Assembly: GCA_965246995.1 (NCBI GenBank)
Contig: OZ252008.1
Coordinates: forward strand, 2,728,001-2,792,000
Length of the DNA stretch: 64,000 bases
DNA from: VXRJ01 sp965246995
Lineage (GTDB): Bacteria; Acidobacteriota; Vicinamibacteria; Vicinamibacterales; UBA8438
Direction: 5' to 3'
Made by a program: the position numbers and the translations under genes. Under the pieces are notes generated by a model, which was not told the DNA's origin, ran no database searches, and was given only the letters and a program-made list of their open reading frames with translations. Shown here in pieces: positions 1-9,327 of this stretch (within the stretch, counting starts at the first letter, position 1; the number at the start of each line of letters is the position of its first letter).

Positions 1-63
1 TCGGCCCGTGCCTTTCTCGCGGGGCACCACTGGCAGGCCGGCATTCGTTTCGACCTCTTGTAA
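1..63 (+). CDS. fmt: Methionyl-tRNA formyltransferase, C-terminal end (partial)
   Basis: The first 20 codons visible read SARAFLAGHHWQAGIRFDLL and end at TAA. An (A)FLxGxxxxxGxRF tail of this kind is typical of the end of formyltransferases that formylate initiator Met-tRNA. The gene runs in from outside the window and sits 75 bp before rsmB, a very common fmt-rsmB arrangement. The identification rests on a short tail and on context, so it is moderate. Confidence 0.55.
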   Translation, partial: SARAFLAGHHWQAGIRFDLL

Positions 64-138
64 CCCCTCAGCGGTTCCGTCGGTACTCGGACGGACATCG
101 CCTGCACGCCCGCCGTCGACGTAGGATGACTGCGCGCC

Positions 139-1623
139 ATGAACCGGGAGGCAGCACCAGCACGTGTCGCGGCACATCGCGTGTTGCGATCGACGCATGA
201 GGGACGGCGCGATCTGGCAACAGCGCTCGACGCGGCGCGGCGGGACCTGATCGATCCGCGTGACCGCGCGCTGGCCGGCGAGATCGCGCTCGGCACGCTC
301 CGCTGGCGCAACGCGATCGATCACATACTGTCCCAAGTATCATCTCGGCCGCTCTCCCAGATTTCCCCCCCGATCCTGGACCTTCTCCGCGCCGCCACGT
401 ACCAGATCCGCTGGCTCGACCGGATCCCGGGCCATGCTGTCGTTGCCGACACCGTCACGCTGACCCGCACCATCGGGATGCCTCGGGGCGCCGGCTTCGT
501 CAACGCCGTCCTGCGCGCCATGACGGATGGACGGCGCCATGCGACCCTTCCCCGTTTGCAGCTGCAGAACCGCAGCAGAGTTGCAGAACGCACCGAAGGC
601 ACTCGGGGTTCTCGGGAAGCGACTCTTGCCTACCTCAGCGTCACACTCTCTCATCCCCAGTGGCTCGCGGCCCGGTGGCTGGATCGCCATGGGTTGGATG
701 CCGCCACCGCCTGGATGCGCTTCAACAACCAGGCCGCCCCTGTCACGCTTCGTCCTAACTTCGACCGAATCAACGGCCCGGATCTCGCCGCGGCGCTCGG
801 CGCGCACGGCGTCGAGACGATACCTGCCCGCCTCGCCCCTCACGGCCTGATTGTGAGAACAGGCGACCCGAGAGCGACCCCTCTCGCGGCGGAAGGCGCC
901 TTCGTCATTCAGGACGAAGCCTCGCAACTGATCGTCGAACTGGCCGCTCCGCCCCCGGGGTCAACCGTACTGGATCTGTGCGCCTCCCCCGGCAACAAGA
1001 CAACTGGACTCGCCGGTCCGGCCCCGGCCCTGTCCGATGTAGCATCCGGGCAGAAACACCGAATCCCCGGCCTCGTTGTCGCCTGCGATCTCCGCCCCCA
1101 TCGTGTCGCGCTGCTCAATGCCACCCGTGCGCGGCTCCACCTCGCCAACGTCGCTGTTGTGCGGCTGGACGCGACCGCGCCCCTTCCATTCGACGCGCCG
1201 TTCGACCGCATCCTGCTTGACGCTCCATGCTCTGGTCTTGGCACCGTCCGCCGCGATCCCGACATCAAGTGGCGACGCACCCCCGCCGACCTTCCGAGGT
1301 TCGCGGATCAGCAACTCGCCATGCTGCAACGCGCCGCGGCTTGTGTGCGTCCCGGCGGGCGGCTCGTGTACTCGACCTGCTCGAGTGAACCGGAAGAGAA
1401 CGAGGAGATCGTCGAACGGTTCCTGGAGAGGCATGCAAGCTTCGAACAAGTCCGGCCGGAAAGCCCGATCATCGCTCCATTCGTCGACGACGCGGGCCAC
1501 TTCCGGACGCTGCCGTTCCGCGATGGCGTCGACGCCTTCTTCGGCGCCGTGCTGCAGCGGATTCTCCAGGTACGCACCGTCGGTGATGGCTCTTGCCTTG
1601 TCGGGCGGGAGCAGGTTTCTTAA
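139..1623 (+). CDS. rsmB: 16S rRNA (cytosine-967-C5)-methyltransferase RsmB
   Basis: Methylates C967 of 16S rRNA with S-adenosylmethionine. The 494-residue product has an N-terminal NusB-like helical RNA-binding domain (about 5-130) and a C-terminal Rossmann methyltransferase. The SAM motif is VLDLCASPGNKTTG (277-290); DAPCSG (Cys364) and YSTCS (Cys414) carry the two conserved cysteines of m5C methyltransferases, the catalytic one being in the TC motif. It is longer than the usual ~430 residues because of low-conservation insertions near 133-160 and 292-310. It follows fmt and precedes the PASTA gene by 12 bp, suggesting one transcript. ATG start. Confidence 0.93.
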   Translation: MNREAAPARVAAHRVLRSTHEGRRDLATALDAARRDLIDPRDRALAGEIALGTLRWRNAIDHILSQVSSRPLSQISPPILDLLRAATYQIRWLDRIPGHAVVADTVTLTRTIGMPRGAGFVNAVLRAMTDGRRHATLPRLQLQNRSRVAERTEGTRGSREATLAYLSVTLSHPQWLAARWLDRHGLDAATAWMRFNNQAAPVTLRPNFDRINGPDLAAALGAHGVETIPARLAPHGLIVRTGDPRATPLAAEGAFVIQDEASQLIVELAAPPPGSTVLDLCASPGNKTTGLAGPAPALSDVASGQKHRIPGLVVACDLRPHRVALLNATRARLHLANVAVVRLDATAPLPFDAPFDRILLDAPCSGLGTVRRDPDIKWRRTPADLPRFADQQLAMLQRAAACVRPGGRLVYSTCSSEPEENEEIVERFLERHASFEQVRPESPIIAPFVDDAGHFRTLPFRDGVDAFFGAVLQRILQVRTVGDGSCLVGREQVS

Positions 1624-1635
1624 ACTAAAGGGTTG

Positions 1636-2358
1636 ATGCGGGTTTCCGGAGGGCTGTACAAGACCTCCAAGGTCATCCTGTTGGCTGGCGCACTCGCCGG
1701 CACCTTCGGGCTCTTCCTGTTCGCCGGACTGCAGGTAGCGATCCGGACGCGCGAGGTGCCGACGCCCGACCTGCGTGGCCTTGCGCCGCAGGAGGCGACG
1801 CGGATCCTGACCGACACGGGACTACGGGCTCGTTTCGACCCGCAGCGCCGGATTCATCCCGCCATCGAAGCGGGACGGGTCGCCGAACAGGACCCGCGGC
1901 CGGGCATCGTCACGCGTCGGCGCCGCAACGTGAAGCTCTGGATAAGCTCGGGTCCGAACGCGGGGGAGGCACCCACCTTGATTGGCGAATCCGAAACGGG
2001 CGCCCGGCAGCGGCTGACCGACAACGCGTTCGTCCTCGACACGGTTTCCGAAATCCGGTCAAGCCGATACCCGACGAACGCGGTGGTTGCGCAGGATCCG
2101 CCACCGGCAGGGAGTGGCGAACAGATCTCGCTGCTGATCAACCGTGGGGAGCGGGGACGGACGTACGTCATGCCGAACCTGATCGGGGTGGATGGTGAGG
2201 AAGCGGCCACCATCCTGCGGGCACGTGGCTTTCGGGTGTCGGTGGTGGGGGATCACCCCTATCCGGGGATTGCCCCGGGCGTCGTAATCGATCAGGCGCC
2301 GAGCGCCGGATATCAGGTAACGCAGGCCGACACGATCTCGTTGGAGGTAAGTCAGTGA
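1636..2358 (+). CDS. Membrane-anchored PASTA-domain protein
   Basis: A 240-residue protein with one N-terminal transmembrane helix (about residues 10-35) followed by three PASTA repeats, roughly 37-100, 105-170 and 172-240, each beginning with a proline before the strand (VPTPDL, APTLIG, MPNLIG). PASTA domains bind muropeptides or beta-lactams in other proteins, but here there is no kinase or transpeptidase domain, so it is a stand-alone cell-envelope protein of unknown partner. An alternative TTG start lies one codon upstream; ATG 1636 is preferred. The stop overlaps the rpe start, so it is translationally coupled to rpe. Confidence 0.8.
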   Translation: MRVSGGLYKTSKVILLAGALAGTFGLFLFAGLQVAIRTREVPTPDLRGLAPQEATRILTDTGLRARFDPQRRIHPAIEAGRVAEQDPRPGIVTRRRRNVKLWISSGPNAGEAPTLIGESETGARQRLTDNAFVLDTVSEIRSSRYPTNAVVAQDPPPAGSGEQISLLINRGERGRTYVMPNLIGVDGEEAATILRARGFRVSVVGDHPYPGIAPGVVIDQAPSAGYQVTQADTISLEVSQ

Positions 2359-3062
2359 CGCCGGGGATGATGCCGGCACCCAACGTTCGGATCGCACCCT
2401 CGGTGCTGGCGTGCGACTTCAGCGCCCTGGGCGACGCCGCCCATGCAGTCGAGGCTGGCGGCGCTGACCTGCTCCATGTGGATGTGATGGACGGGCGGTT
2501 TGTGCCGAACATCTCGATCGGCGTGCCGATCGTCGAGGCACTGAAGCGGGTGGCGAGAGTGCCGCTCGATATCCACCTGATGGTGGTCGAACCGGAACGC
2601 CACATCGATGCGTTCGCAGCGGTCGGCGCGGCCATGATCTCGGTTCACGTGGAGGTATCTCCCCACCTGCATCGGACACTCTCCGCGATTCGGGCGTATG
2701 GTCTGGCCGCCGGCGCCGTGATTAACCCGGGCACGCCAGTCGACGCGCTCAAGGCCGTGGCGGATCAGGTCGATTATGTCGTCGTGATGTCCGTCAACCC
2801 GGGCTATGCGGGCCAGGCGTTTATCCCGGAAAGCACGGCGAAAGTGAGAGCGGCACGCGCGCTCCTCGATGCCGCGGGCAACCGTGCACCGGTCGAGATC
2901 GACGGCGGCGTCGGCTCGTCGAACGTGGCAGAACTCGTCGCCGCAGGCGCTGAGATCCTCGTGGCGGCTTCCGCCATCTACGGCGCGGACAATCCAACGG
3001 CCGCAACCCGCGCCCTGCGAGAGACTGCGTTGTCGGGGCTGACAGTTGTGGGCGATGGATAG
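2355..3062 (+). CDS. rpe: Ribulose-phosphate 3-epimerase
   Basis: Interconverts ribulose 5-phosphate and xylulose 5-phosphate in the pentose phosphate pathway. The 235-residue TIM-barrel product has the standard signatures: PSVLACDF (16-22), HVDVMDGRFVPN with catalytic Asp43, DIHLMV, VVMSVNPGYAGQ, and EIDGGV with the second catalytic Asp183. The GTG start at 2355 overlaps the stop of the PASTA gene by four bases; ATG at 2367 is a possible alternative. Length is normal for the family. Confidence 0.95.
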   Translation: MTPGMMPAPNVRIAPSVLACDFSALGDAAHAVEAGGADLLHVDVMDGRFVPNISIGVPIVEALKRVARVPLDIHLMVVEPERHIDAFAAVGAAMISVHVEVSPHLHRTLSAIRAYGLAAGAVINPGTPVDALKAVADQVDYVVVMSVNPGYAGQAFIPESTAKVRAARALLDAAGNRAPVEIDGGVGSSNVAELVAAGAEILVAASAIYGADNPTAATRALRETALSGLTVVGDG

Positions 3063-3077
3063 CTTCCCGGGGTCGAG

Positions 3078-4028
3078 ATGAAGGCACTCGTGACCGGCGC
3101 GGCGGGATTCATCGGGTCCCATTTGTCCGAGCATCTGCTGGAGCGCGGACACACGGTGACCGGACTCGATGCGTTCACGGACTACTACGCGCGGGAGACC
3201 AAGGAAGCGAATCTGGCTTCGCTTCGGACCCGCGCCTCCTTCAACTTCGTTGAGACTTCAATCCGCGAGGCCGACTGGCCAATACTACTGGACGGAGTCT
3301 CACACGTTTTTCATCTGGCCGCGCAGGCGGGTGTTCGTGCGAGTTGGGGACGCGATTTCGCAATCTACACGGATCTCAATATCGACTCGACGCAGATCCT
3401 GCTCGAGGCATGCGCGAGCCGGCAGCTCGAGCGATTCGTCTATGCGTCGAGCTCGTCGGTCTACGGAGACGGTGTGGCGCTGCCGATGCGCGAGGATGCA
3501 CGGCCGCAACCGCTCTCGCCGTACGGTGTGACGAAACTTGCGGCCGAACATCTCTGCCTCCTCTACCACGCCACGAGCGGCGTGCCGGCCGTGGCGCTTC
3601 GCTACTTCACGGTATATGGCCCGCGTCAGCGACCGGACATGGCGTTCAATCGCTTCCTGCGTGCAGTCGCCGCTCACGAGCCGATCAATCTGTACGGCGA
3701 CGGCGAACAGACACGAGACTTCACCTTCGTGGAAGACGCGGTCGCCGCGACTGTCGCTGCCGGACTCCGCGGGACACCGGGCCGGGTGTACAACATTGGT
3801 GGGGGTTCGCGCGTCTCGATGAACACGGTTATTGACGTAATCGCCAGCGCCACGGGCTGCTTCCCGGACATCCGGCGCGAGGCGGCGCAGAAAGGTGACA
3901 TGCGGGATACATTCGCGGATACGTCGCGGGCGCGGAACGATCTGGGCTTCGTTCCCACGGTCACACTAGAAGATGGGATACTGGCAGAGTACCAATGGCT
4001 GACGAACACGTTAACCAACGTTTCATGA
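3078..4028 (+). CDS. NAD-dependent nucleotide-sugar epimerase/dehydratase
   Basis: Extended short-chain dehydrogenase of 316 residues: Rossmann glycine motif GAAGFIG (7-13), catalytic Ser/Thr region YASSSSVYG (122-130) and YxxxK pair Tyr149/Lys153. The closest known relatives by motif are UDP-glucuronate/UDP-glucose 4-epimerases used for cell-surface polysaccharide precursors, but the exact sugar cannot be set from sequence alone. Its stop overlaps the next ATG in an ATGA arrangement, implying co-expression with the bamD-like gene. Confidence 0.85.
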   Translation: MKALVTGAAGFIGSHLSEHLLERGHTVTGLDAFTDYYARETKEANLASLRTRASFNFVETSIREADWPILLDGVSHVFHLAAQAGVRASWGRDFAIYTDLNIDSTQILLEACASRQLERFVYASSSSVYGDGVALPMREDARPQPLSPYGVTKLAAEHLCLLYHATSGVPAVALRYFTVYGPRQRPDMAFNRFLRAVAAHEPINLYGDGEQTRDFTFVEDAVAATVAAGLRGTPGRVYNIGGGSRVSMNTVIDVIASATGCFPDIRREAAQKGDMRDTFADTSRARNDLGFVPTVTLEDGILAEYQWLTNTLTNVS

Positions 4029-4861
4029 TCCTGGCTCCCTCGACCCGACGGCGTCGACATCGGCACTTCGCGCCTGCGCTGGCGGCATTCGCCGCGGCTG
4101 CCACCTTCTCAGCGTGTGGCGGGAACCCGGAACCGGAAGTGGAGTTCGCTGCCGCGGGCGCCGATACCGTCCTCTTCGAACGCGGCCAGCTGGCACTGGG
4201 CGAGGAAGATTGGGACGTCGCTCGCGAGTACTTCGTTCAGATTCGCGACAACTATCCCCAGAGCGAATTGCGTGCCAACGCGAGAATGGGGGTCGTGGCG
4301 ACATACGAGGGCCAAGGGTCAGCGACCTCGTACGTCGCGGCGCTCAGCGAACTGCGGGAGTTCCTTCGACTTTACCCGCCAACGCACGCGCTCGCACCTG
4401 AGGCTCAGTACAAGCTGGGAATGGTCTACTACAACCAGATGCGGCGGGCGGAGCGTGATCAGACGGAAACCCGCTACGCGATTGAGGAATTCGAGCGCTT
4501 CGTGCAGGAGTACTCCGAGTTGGCCCCGACCGCGCTGATTGACGAAGTACGGTCAAAGCTGCGGGAGGCGCGGGACCGGCTGAGTGACTCGAGCTATCTC
4601 GTCGGCCGCTACTATTACCGGGCCAACTACTTCCCGGGCGCCATCTCTCGCTTTCGCGAGATCCTGGACGAAGACCCGGCCTACTCGCGTCGCGATCAGG
4701 TCTACTTCCACCTGGCCGACTCACTCGCCCAATTGAACCGGGGTGCCGAAGCACTGCCGTACTTCGAACGGCTGGTGGATGAGTTTCCTCAAACCGAGTT
4801 CCTGGAGGACGCCACCCTGCGCATCACCGAACTCAAGGTCGCGATGGACCTGGATCGGTGA
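4025..4861 (+). CDS. bamD: Outer-membrane assembly lipoprotein, BamD-like
   Basis: TPR-containing lipoprotein of about 278 residues that in the BAM complex helps insert beta-barrel proteins into the outer membrane. The start at 4025 (ATGA overlap with the epimerase) gives an arginine/histidine-rich n-region, a hydrophobic stretch and a lipobox ending in FSAC; an upstream in-frame ATG at 3995 would bury this signal. Repeated helical TPR-like units follow (FERGQLALGEEDWDVAREYF, YPPTHALAPEAQYKLGMVYY, FPGAISRFREILDEDP). YbgF-type TPR lipoproteins are the main alternative. Its 3' end overlaps convergent pgsA by 29 bp. Confidence 0.78.
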   Translation: MILAPSTRRRRHRHFAPALAAFAAAATFSACGGNPEPEVEFAAAGADTVLFERGQLALGEEDWDVAREYFVQIRDNYPQSELRANARMGVVATYEGQGSATSYVAALSELREFLRLYPPTHALAPEAQYKLGMVYYNQMRRAERDQTETRYAIEEFERFVQEYSELAPTALIDEVRSKLREARDRLSDSSYLVGRYYYRANYFPGAISRFREILDEDPAYSRRDQVYFHLADSLAQLNRGAEALPYFERLVDEFPQTEFLEDATLRITELKVAMDLDR

Positions 4862-5402
4862 TGACACCGCTGTATCGCCGGTAGTAGTCGACGGCCGACC
4901 AGATAGCCGCCGCCAGAACCAGCCAAAGCGCAATCGTCCCGAGCAGCCAGAGAATCCACGCCTGGCTCCCCAGCATCAGCAGCAGGATCGCCACCACCTG
5001 CGACGCCATTTTCACCTTGCCAAGGTGTGAGGCAGGGATCGTCACCCCGCGCGCAAAGGCGAGGCTCCGGAGCACGGTGATCGCCAGTTCCCGCCCCAGT
5101 ATGACCGCGACCATCCAGGCGGGCGCCATTCCCATCTGCACGAGCGAGATGAGTGCCGCCGTGATCAGCAGCTTGTCGGCCAGCGGATCCATCAACTGGC
5201 CCAGCTGGGTCACCTGGTGGCGCCGGCGCGCCACGTAGCCATCGAGCCAGTCGGTGAACGCCGCGAGGCCGAAGATCGCCGCGCCGACGATCTCCTTCGG
5301 AACCCCGAAGATCAACTCCGCCTCAAACCGGGTGAGCAGCACCACCACGAGGAGCGGAATCAGAAAGATACGGCCGAGGGTGAGCGCATTGGGCAGGTTC
5401 AT
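4833..5402 (-). CDS. pgsA: CDP-diacylglycerol-glycerol-3-phosphate 3-phosphatidyltransferase
   Basis: Inner-membrane enzyme making phosphatidylglycerol phosphate, the first step to phosphatidylglycerol and cardiolipin. The 189-residue product has several transmembrane helices and the complete CDP-alcohol phosphatidyltransferase signature D(x2)DG(x2)AR(x8)G(x3)D(x3)D: Asp51, Asp54-Gly55, Ala58-Arg59, Gly68, Asp72 and Asp76. It is transcribed against the bamD-like gene and away from the nucleotidyltransferase. Confidence 0.92.
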   Translation of the reverse strand: MNLPNALTLGRIFLIPLLVVVLLTRFEAELIFGVPKEIVGAAIFGLAAFTDWLDGYVARRRHQVTQLGQLMDPLADKLLITAALISLVQMGMAPAWMVAVILGRELAITVLRSLAFARGVTIPASHLGKVKMASQVVAILLLMLGSQAWILWLLGTIALWLVLAAAIWSAVDYYRRYSGVITDPGPSRP

Positions 5403-5535
5403 CCGCGGCTATTCCCCATCCCCTAGCTGACTGCTACGTATTCTACCCGGGTGCACACGCAGCTTGCTGCGAGGAGCCCGTGTGTGTGCGCCGGTGCCGG
5501 ACGGTGAACCCAATGAGTATGATCCTGCCACTTCG

Positions 5536-6600
5536 ATGAAAGCCATCCTTCTCGCAGGCGGCTTCGGCACGCGACTACGCCCGCTGACGCTCTCCACACC
5601 GAAGCCGATCGTACCGCTGTTTGACAGGCCCTTCTTGTACCACCAACTCGATCTCCTCCGTCGCGTCCCGGAGGTGGACGAAGTCATCCTGAGCCTCAAC
5701 TATCAACCCGACAAGATTGAAGAGATAGTCCGCGACGGCTCCGACGCCGGCCTGCCAGTCCGCTACGTCGTCGAGCCGGAACCGCGTGGGACCGGCGGCG
5801 CCGTGAAGTTCGCGGAGCCGCATCTCGACGGTACGACGTTCGTCTTCAACGGCGACGTGTTGACCGACGTCGACCTGAACGCCATGCTTCGCCGCCACCG
5901 TGCCCTTGACGCACGGGCCACCCTTGTACTCACCCCGGTGGAGGATCCCTCCCGCTACGGCCTGGTAGAGACTGACTCCGGCGGGCGGATCACCGGCTTT
6001 ATCGAGAAGCCAAGTCCTTCCGAGGTGACCTGCCGAACCATCAACGCCGGCATATATCTCCTCGAACCCGATACCTTCGACCTGATCCCGCCCGACGAAA
6101 AGTATTCCATCGAGCGCGGCTACTTTCCCGGGTTGATCGCGCGCGGCGAGACGGTCGCCGCCTACATCGAGGAAGGCTACTGGCGCGATATCGGCACGCC
6201 GGCGGCGTACCTGGCCGCGCACCGCGACATCCTGGACGGCGCGTGCCGATCCGGTTGTTTGCCGGGAAACGCGACCGGGACACTCGAGCCGATCGTCGCC
6301 GACAGTGCGACGGTTGAGCCTGGAGCGAACTTGAAAGGTCCATGCTACGTGGGGCCGGGCGCGACGGTGCGTGCCGGTTCGGAGGTGGGGCCCCATGCTG
6401 TCATTGGCCAGGATGTCCTGGTGAAGCCTGAAGCCGAGGTACGCGAATCAATCGTGTGGGCAGGTACGACCATCGGTATCGGGGCTCTGCTCGATGGCGT
6501 CATCACCGGCCGCGATTGCACCATCGGCAACCACGTGAGGCTGGGTCCCGGTACCGTGCTGGGCGATGCCTCGACCGCCACCGCCTATACTCGGTCATGA
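5536..6600 (+). CDS. Sugar-1-phosphate nucleotidyltransferase (mannose-1-phosphate guanylyltransferase type)
   Basis: 354-residue nucleotidyltransferase that activates a hexose 1-phosphate to its NDP-sugar. The start at 5536 places the catalytic loop LAGGFGTRLRPLT right at the N-terminus with the usual Lys23 (TPKP); a reading frame open further upstream lacks conserved sequence. FNGDVL and the FIEKP segment are further family motifs. The last ~100 residues form hexapeptide-repeat (left-handed beta helix) sequence. With the phosphohexomutase immediately downstream it probably forms a GDP-mannose-type pathway. Confidence 0.85.
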   Translation: MKAILLAGGFGTRLRPLTLSTPKPIVPLFDRPFLYHQLDLLRRVPEVDEVILSLNYQPDKIEEIVRDGSDAGLPVRYVVEPEPRGTGGAVKFAEPHLDGTTFVFNGDVLTDVDLNAMLRRHRALDARATLVLTPVEDPSRYGLVETDSGGRITGFIEKPSPSEVTCRTINAGIYLLEPDTFDLIPPDEKYSIERGYFPGLIARGETVAAYIEEGYWRDIGTPAAYLAAHRDILDGACRSGCLPGNATGTLEPIVADSATVEPGANLKGPCYVGPGATVRAGSEVGPHAVIGQDVLVKPEAEVRESIVWAGTTIGIGALLDGVITGRDCTIGNHVRLGPGTVLGDASTATAYTRS

Positions 6601-6616
6601 ACTCCCCGCTGACCGG

Positions 6617-7981
6617 ATGATGGCCAACATCGAACCGTCGATCTTCAAGGCGTACGACGTGCGTGGCATCCATCCGCACCAGATCGATGCCGACGCCGCC
6701 CACAGGATCGGCCGCGCATTCGTCGCCTATCTCGGCGCCCAGCGCATCGCCGTTGGCCGGGACATGCGGATCGCCGCGCCCGAGATCGCGGGTGCGTTCA
6801 TCGAAGGCGCTCTCGCCCAGGGCGCCGACGTCACCGACTTCGGTCTGGTCGGAACCGACATGCTCTACTACGGCGTCGCGCGTGATGGCTTCGACGGGGG
6901 CGCCGAAATCACGGCCTCCCACAACCCGAAGGAGTACATCGGGATGAAGCTGGTGCGTGCGCAGGCGCTGCCCCTCAGCGGCGACGCCGGCATCGGCGAC
7001 ATCCGAGACATGGTTCTCCAGGACACCATCCCGGTCCCCACCGGATCGCCGGGAACTCGCACCGAGGCGGTGCTTCTCGACGACTACGTCGACCATGTCC
7101 TGTCATTCATCGACCTCGCCGCGATAAAGCCTTTCAACCTGGTCCTGGATGCGGGGAGCGGCATGGCTGGCCTGATGGCGCCGCCCCTGTTTGACCGGCT
7201 TCCCTGCAAGACGACACGCCTTTGCTTCGACGTCGACGGCACTTTCCCATCCCACGAGGCGAATCCCCTGATCGAGGAAAATCGTCGCGACATTGTCGAG
7301 CGCGTCATCGCCGAACGATCCGACGCCGGCATCGCCTGGGACGGTGACGCGGACCGCTGCTTCTTCATCGATGGCGACGGCGAGTTCGTCGCCGGCGACT
7401 TCATCACCGCGCTGTTGGCCGAGGCATTTCTCCGGAAAACGCCCGGCGCGAAGATCGTCTACGACGTGCGTGCCAGTCTGGCGATTCCCGACACGGTAGC
7501 GGCGTTCGACGGCACGGCACTCATCAACCGCGTCGGGCATGCGTTCTTCAAGAAGCGGATGCGTGAAGAAGACGCGGTGTTCGGCGGCGAGGTGACCGGG
7601 CACTACTACTTCCGCGACAACTTCTTCGCCGACAACGGGCTCATCCCGGCGCTGCTGCTTCTCGAGCTGATGTCGGTGCGCGAAGCGAGCCTGAGCGAGC
7701 TGCTCGCGCCATTGCGTCTGAAGTACTTCCTCTCGGGCGAGATAAATTCCGAGATGCCCGACATGGCAGCCGTGGCCAGAACGATCGATCGTCTCTCTAC
7801 GCGGTACTGCGACGCCCGCATCTCCCGGCTGGACGGCGTCTCGGTGGATTACGACACCTGGCGCTTCAACGTCCGACCATCGAATACCGAACCGCTCCTC
7901 CGCCTCAACCTGGAAGCGACCACCGAGGCGGAGATGGCGGCGCGACGCGATGAAGTCATCGCGTGCCTTCGTGGCGAGTAG
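6617..7981 (+). CDS. Phosphomannomutase/phosphoglucomutase
   Basis: Alpha-D-phosphohexomutase of about 455 residues that moves phosphate between C6 and C1 of mannose or glucose. The four family landmarks are present: phosphoserine loop TASHNPKEY with Ser101, metal loop DGDADRC, sugar-binding GEVTGHYY, and phosphate-binding RPSNTEPLLRL. Two adjacent ATGs (6617, 6620) are possible starts. It supplies mannose 1-phosphate for the upstream nucleotidyltransferase. It is the last host gene before the integration site. Confidence 0.9.
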   Translation: MMANIEPSIFKAYDVRGIHPHQIDADAAHRIGRAFVAYLGAQRIAVGRDMRIAAPEIAGAFIEGALAQGADVTDFGLVGTDMLYYGVARDGFDGGAEITASHNPKEYIGMKLVRAQALPLSGDAGIGDIRDMVLQDTIPVPTGSPGTRTEAVLLDDYVDHVLSFIDLAAIKPFNLVLDAGSGMAGLMAPPLFDRLPCKTTRLCFDVDGTFPSHEANPLIEENRRDIVERVIAERSDAGIAWDGDADRCFFIDGDGEFVAGDFITALLAEAFLRKTPGAKIVYDVRASLAIPDTVAAFDGTALINRVGHAFFKKRMREEDAVFGGEVTGHYYFRDNFFADNGLIPALLLLELMSVREASLSELLAPLRLKYFLSGEINSEMPDMAAVARTIDRLSTRYCDARISRLDGVSVDYDTWRFNVRPSNTEPLLRLNLEATTEAEMAARRDEVIACLRGE

Positions 7982-8022
7982 TCCTCCGAGGCCTGCGGCG
8001 GCATTCGGCCGACAGGACCTGA

Positions 8023-8031
8023 TGCTAGAAT
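8023..8031 (+). promoter_or_regulatory. Candidate promoter of the original tRNA-Gly gene
   Basis: An extended -10 (TG-C-TAGAAT) 33 bp before the tRNA fragment; the -35 is weak. It would have driven the tRNA-Gly before integration and now reads into the left end of the prophage. Confidence 0.35.
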
Positions 8032-8064
8032 AGCCGCAATCTGGAGCGTGGCTCCACACGAGAA

Positions 8065-8103
<39 letters not shown>

Positions 8104-8218
8104 GGTACGGAGCGATGCGCCCGATCGGCCATTTCTCGAACGATCCCAGGTTTTACTAGGGTAATCGTCCCTCAGGCGAACGCTCTCAGACGCCTCAACA
8201 CGCTCCAATACGCAGAAA

Positions 8219-8243
8219 CGGCTGGCAGTACGGCTGGCAGTAC
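8219..8243. repeat. Candidate integrase arm-type sites, left arm
   Basis: Two head-to-tail copies of CGGCTGGCAGTAC sharing one base, period 12. The same 13-mer occurs twice in the same orientation at 56435-56460 just inside the other prophage end. Doubled sites inside both ends are what arm-binding sites of a tyrosine integrase look like. Confidence 0.6.
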
Positions 8244-8285
8244 AGGCGAAAGTGCTGAAAGGCGAAGGTCGGAGCGAACGTCCTG

Positions 8286-9323
8286 TCACTCCGTCGCCGC
8301 CGGCCGAGCGTCAAGCGCGGTTGCCCGGACCGTCCAGGCGTCGGTCGCCGTGTCGACCGCCATCCGCGTCGCCACGTAGGCGCCCACGCTGCGATCGAGG
8401 GTGTCGGCCAGCGCGCGGAGCGCCCAGTGCCGGCCGCTCGGCTCGTAGCGCGTCTCGATGCCGGCCAGGTCCGACAGCGCGGTCAGGCTCGACAGCCACC
8501 CGCGGCGCGTCACGACGGTCGCGCGCAGCGTGTCGAGCGCCGCGGCCTGCTGCGCCGTCGTCAGGGCAGCGTAAAGCGCCTCCAGCTGCGCCAGCGACGG
8601 GAGGCCGATCGCCACCGCCCGCTGCCCCGTCTCCAGCTCGCCGAACGGCGAGTCCGTGCCCGCGGGGTCCTCGGACTCCCAGGTCGCATAGACGTCGCCG
8701 GTCCCACCGATCACGACCCACACCGTGGGATTGTCCGAGCTTGTCACGTAGTCCCAGTACAGGGTCATGTTGTAGGTGCCGCCGGGACACCCGGAGGCCA
8801 GCGCCTCAATGACGACCGTGGGTGCAGCCGTCGACGAGCTGGACCGCGCGAGGCGCAGATCGGCGGAGGTGCCACACTGGCCGGTCAGGCTCGGCAGCAG
8901 GGTGTACCGGTTCAGGACGATGGTCTTGTTGTTGCTCCGCCCGCCGCCCGTTCCCACTGGCCCGCCCGCCGAGCCCTGCGCGGTCCGGAGTTGGCTTGTA
9001 CCCACCGAGTCTGCCGCGAGTCGGTTCTGCCCGAAGGTCCCGGACGTGATCTGGCTCGCCGTCAGCCCGGTCAGGTTCGCGCCGCTCAGGTCGCTCAGGA
9101 TCGTGTCGGAGAGCGGTCCCGTGATGCGTCCGTCGGTCCCGAGCACCGTGTTGACCCGGGTGTAGAGATGGGTCAGGTTGTCGCGCACGTGCGTGTTGAA
9201 CTGCCCGGCCGTCACGACCTCGCCCGTCACCCACGTCCGCGGCGTCGTCCACGTCTGTGCCAACAGACTGATGCCCACCGCGACGACGCCGCCCGTCAGC
9301 CCGCCGACAATGCCCTGTCTCAT
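8286..9323 (-). CDS. Putative tail fibre / receptor-binding protein
   Basis: 345-residue protein at the downstream end of the tail operon. The N-terminus is hydrophobic, then comes a segment near 25-55 (TWVTGEVVTAGQFNTHVRDN) resembling the start of phage tail-fibre proteins that bear a W...G..VTA...N.HVRDNL pattern. The middle is Gly/Ser/Thr-rich and beta-like; the C-terminal third is alanine-rich and helical. Position after the baseplate-like gene with a 4-bp gap supports a tail-tip role. Function is inferred; no enzymatic motif is visible. Confidence 0.55.
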   Translation of the reverse strand: MRQGIVGGLTGGVVAVGISLLAQTWTTPRTWVTGEVVTAGQFNTHVRDNLTHLYTRVNTVLGTDGRITGPLSDTILSDLSGANLTGLTASQITSGTFGQNRLAADSVGTSQLRTAQGSAGGPVGTGGGRSNNKTIVLNRYTLLPSLTGQCGTSADLRLARSSSSTAAPTVVIEALASGCPGGTYNMTLYWDYVTSSDNPTVWVVIGGTGDVYATWESEDPAGTDSPFGELETGQRAVAIGLPSLAQLEALYAALTTAQQAAALDTLRATVVTRRGWLSSLTALSDLAGIETRYEPSGRHWALRALADTLDRSVGAYVATRMAVDTATDAWTVRATALDARPAATE

Positions 9324-9327
9324 CGCA

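Noticed and set aside
5403..5535. Possible promoters between divergent pgsA and the nucleotidyltransferase
   Set aside because: A TAGAAT-like box exists on the minus strand but without a convincing -35; not enough to report.
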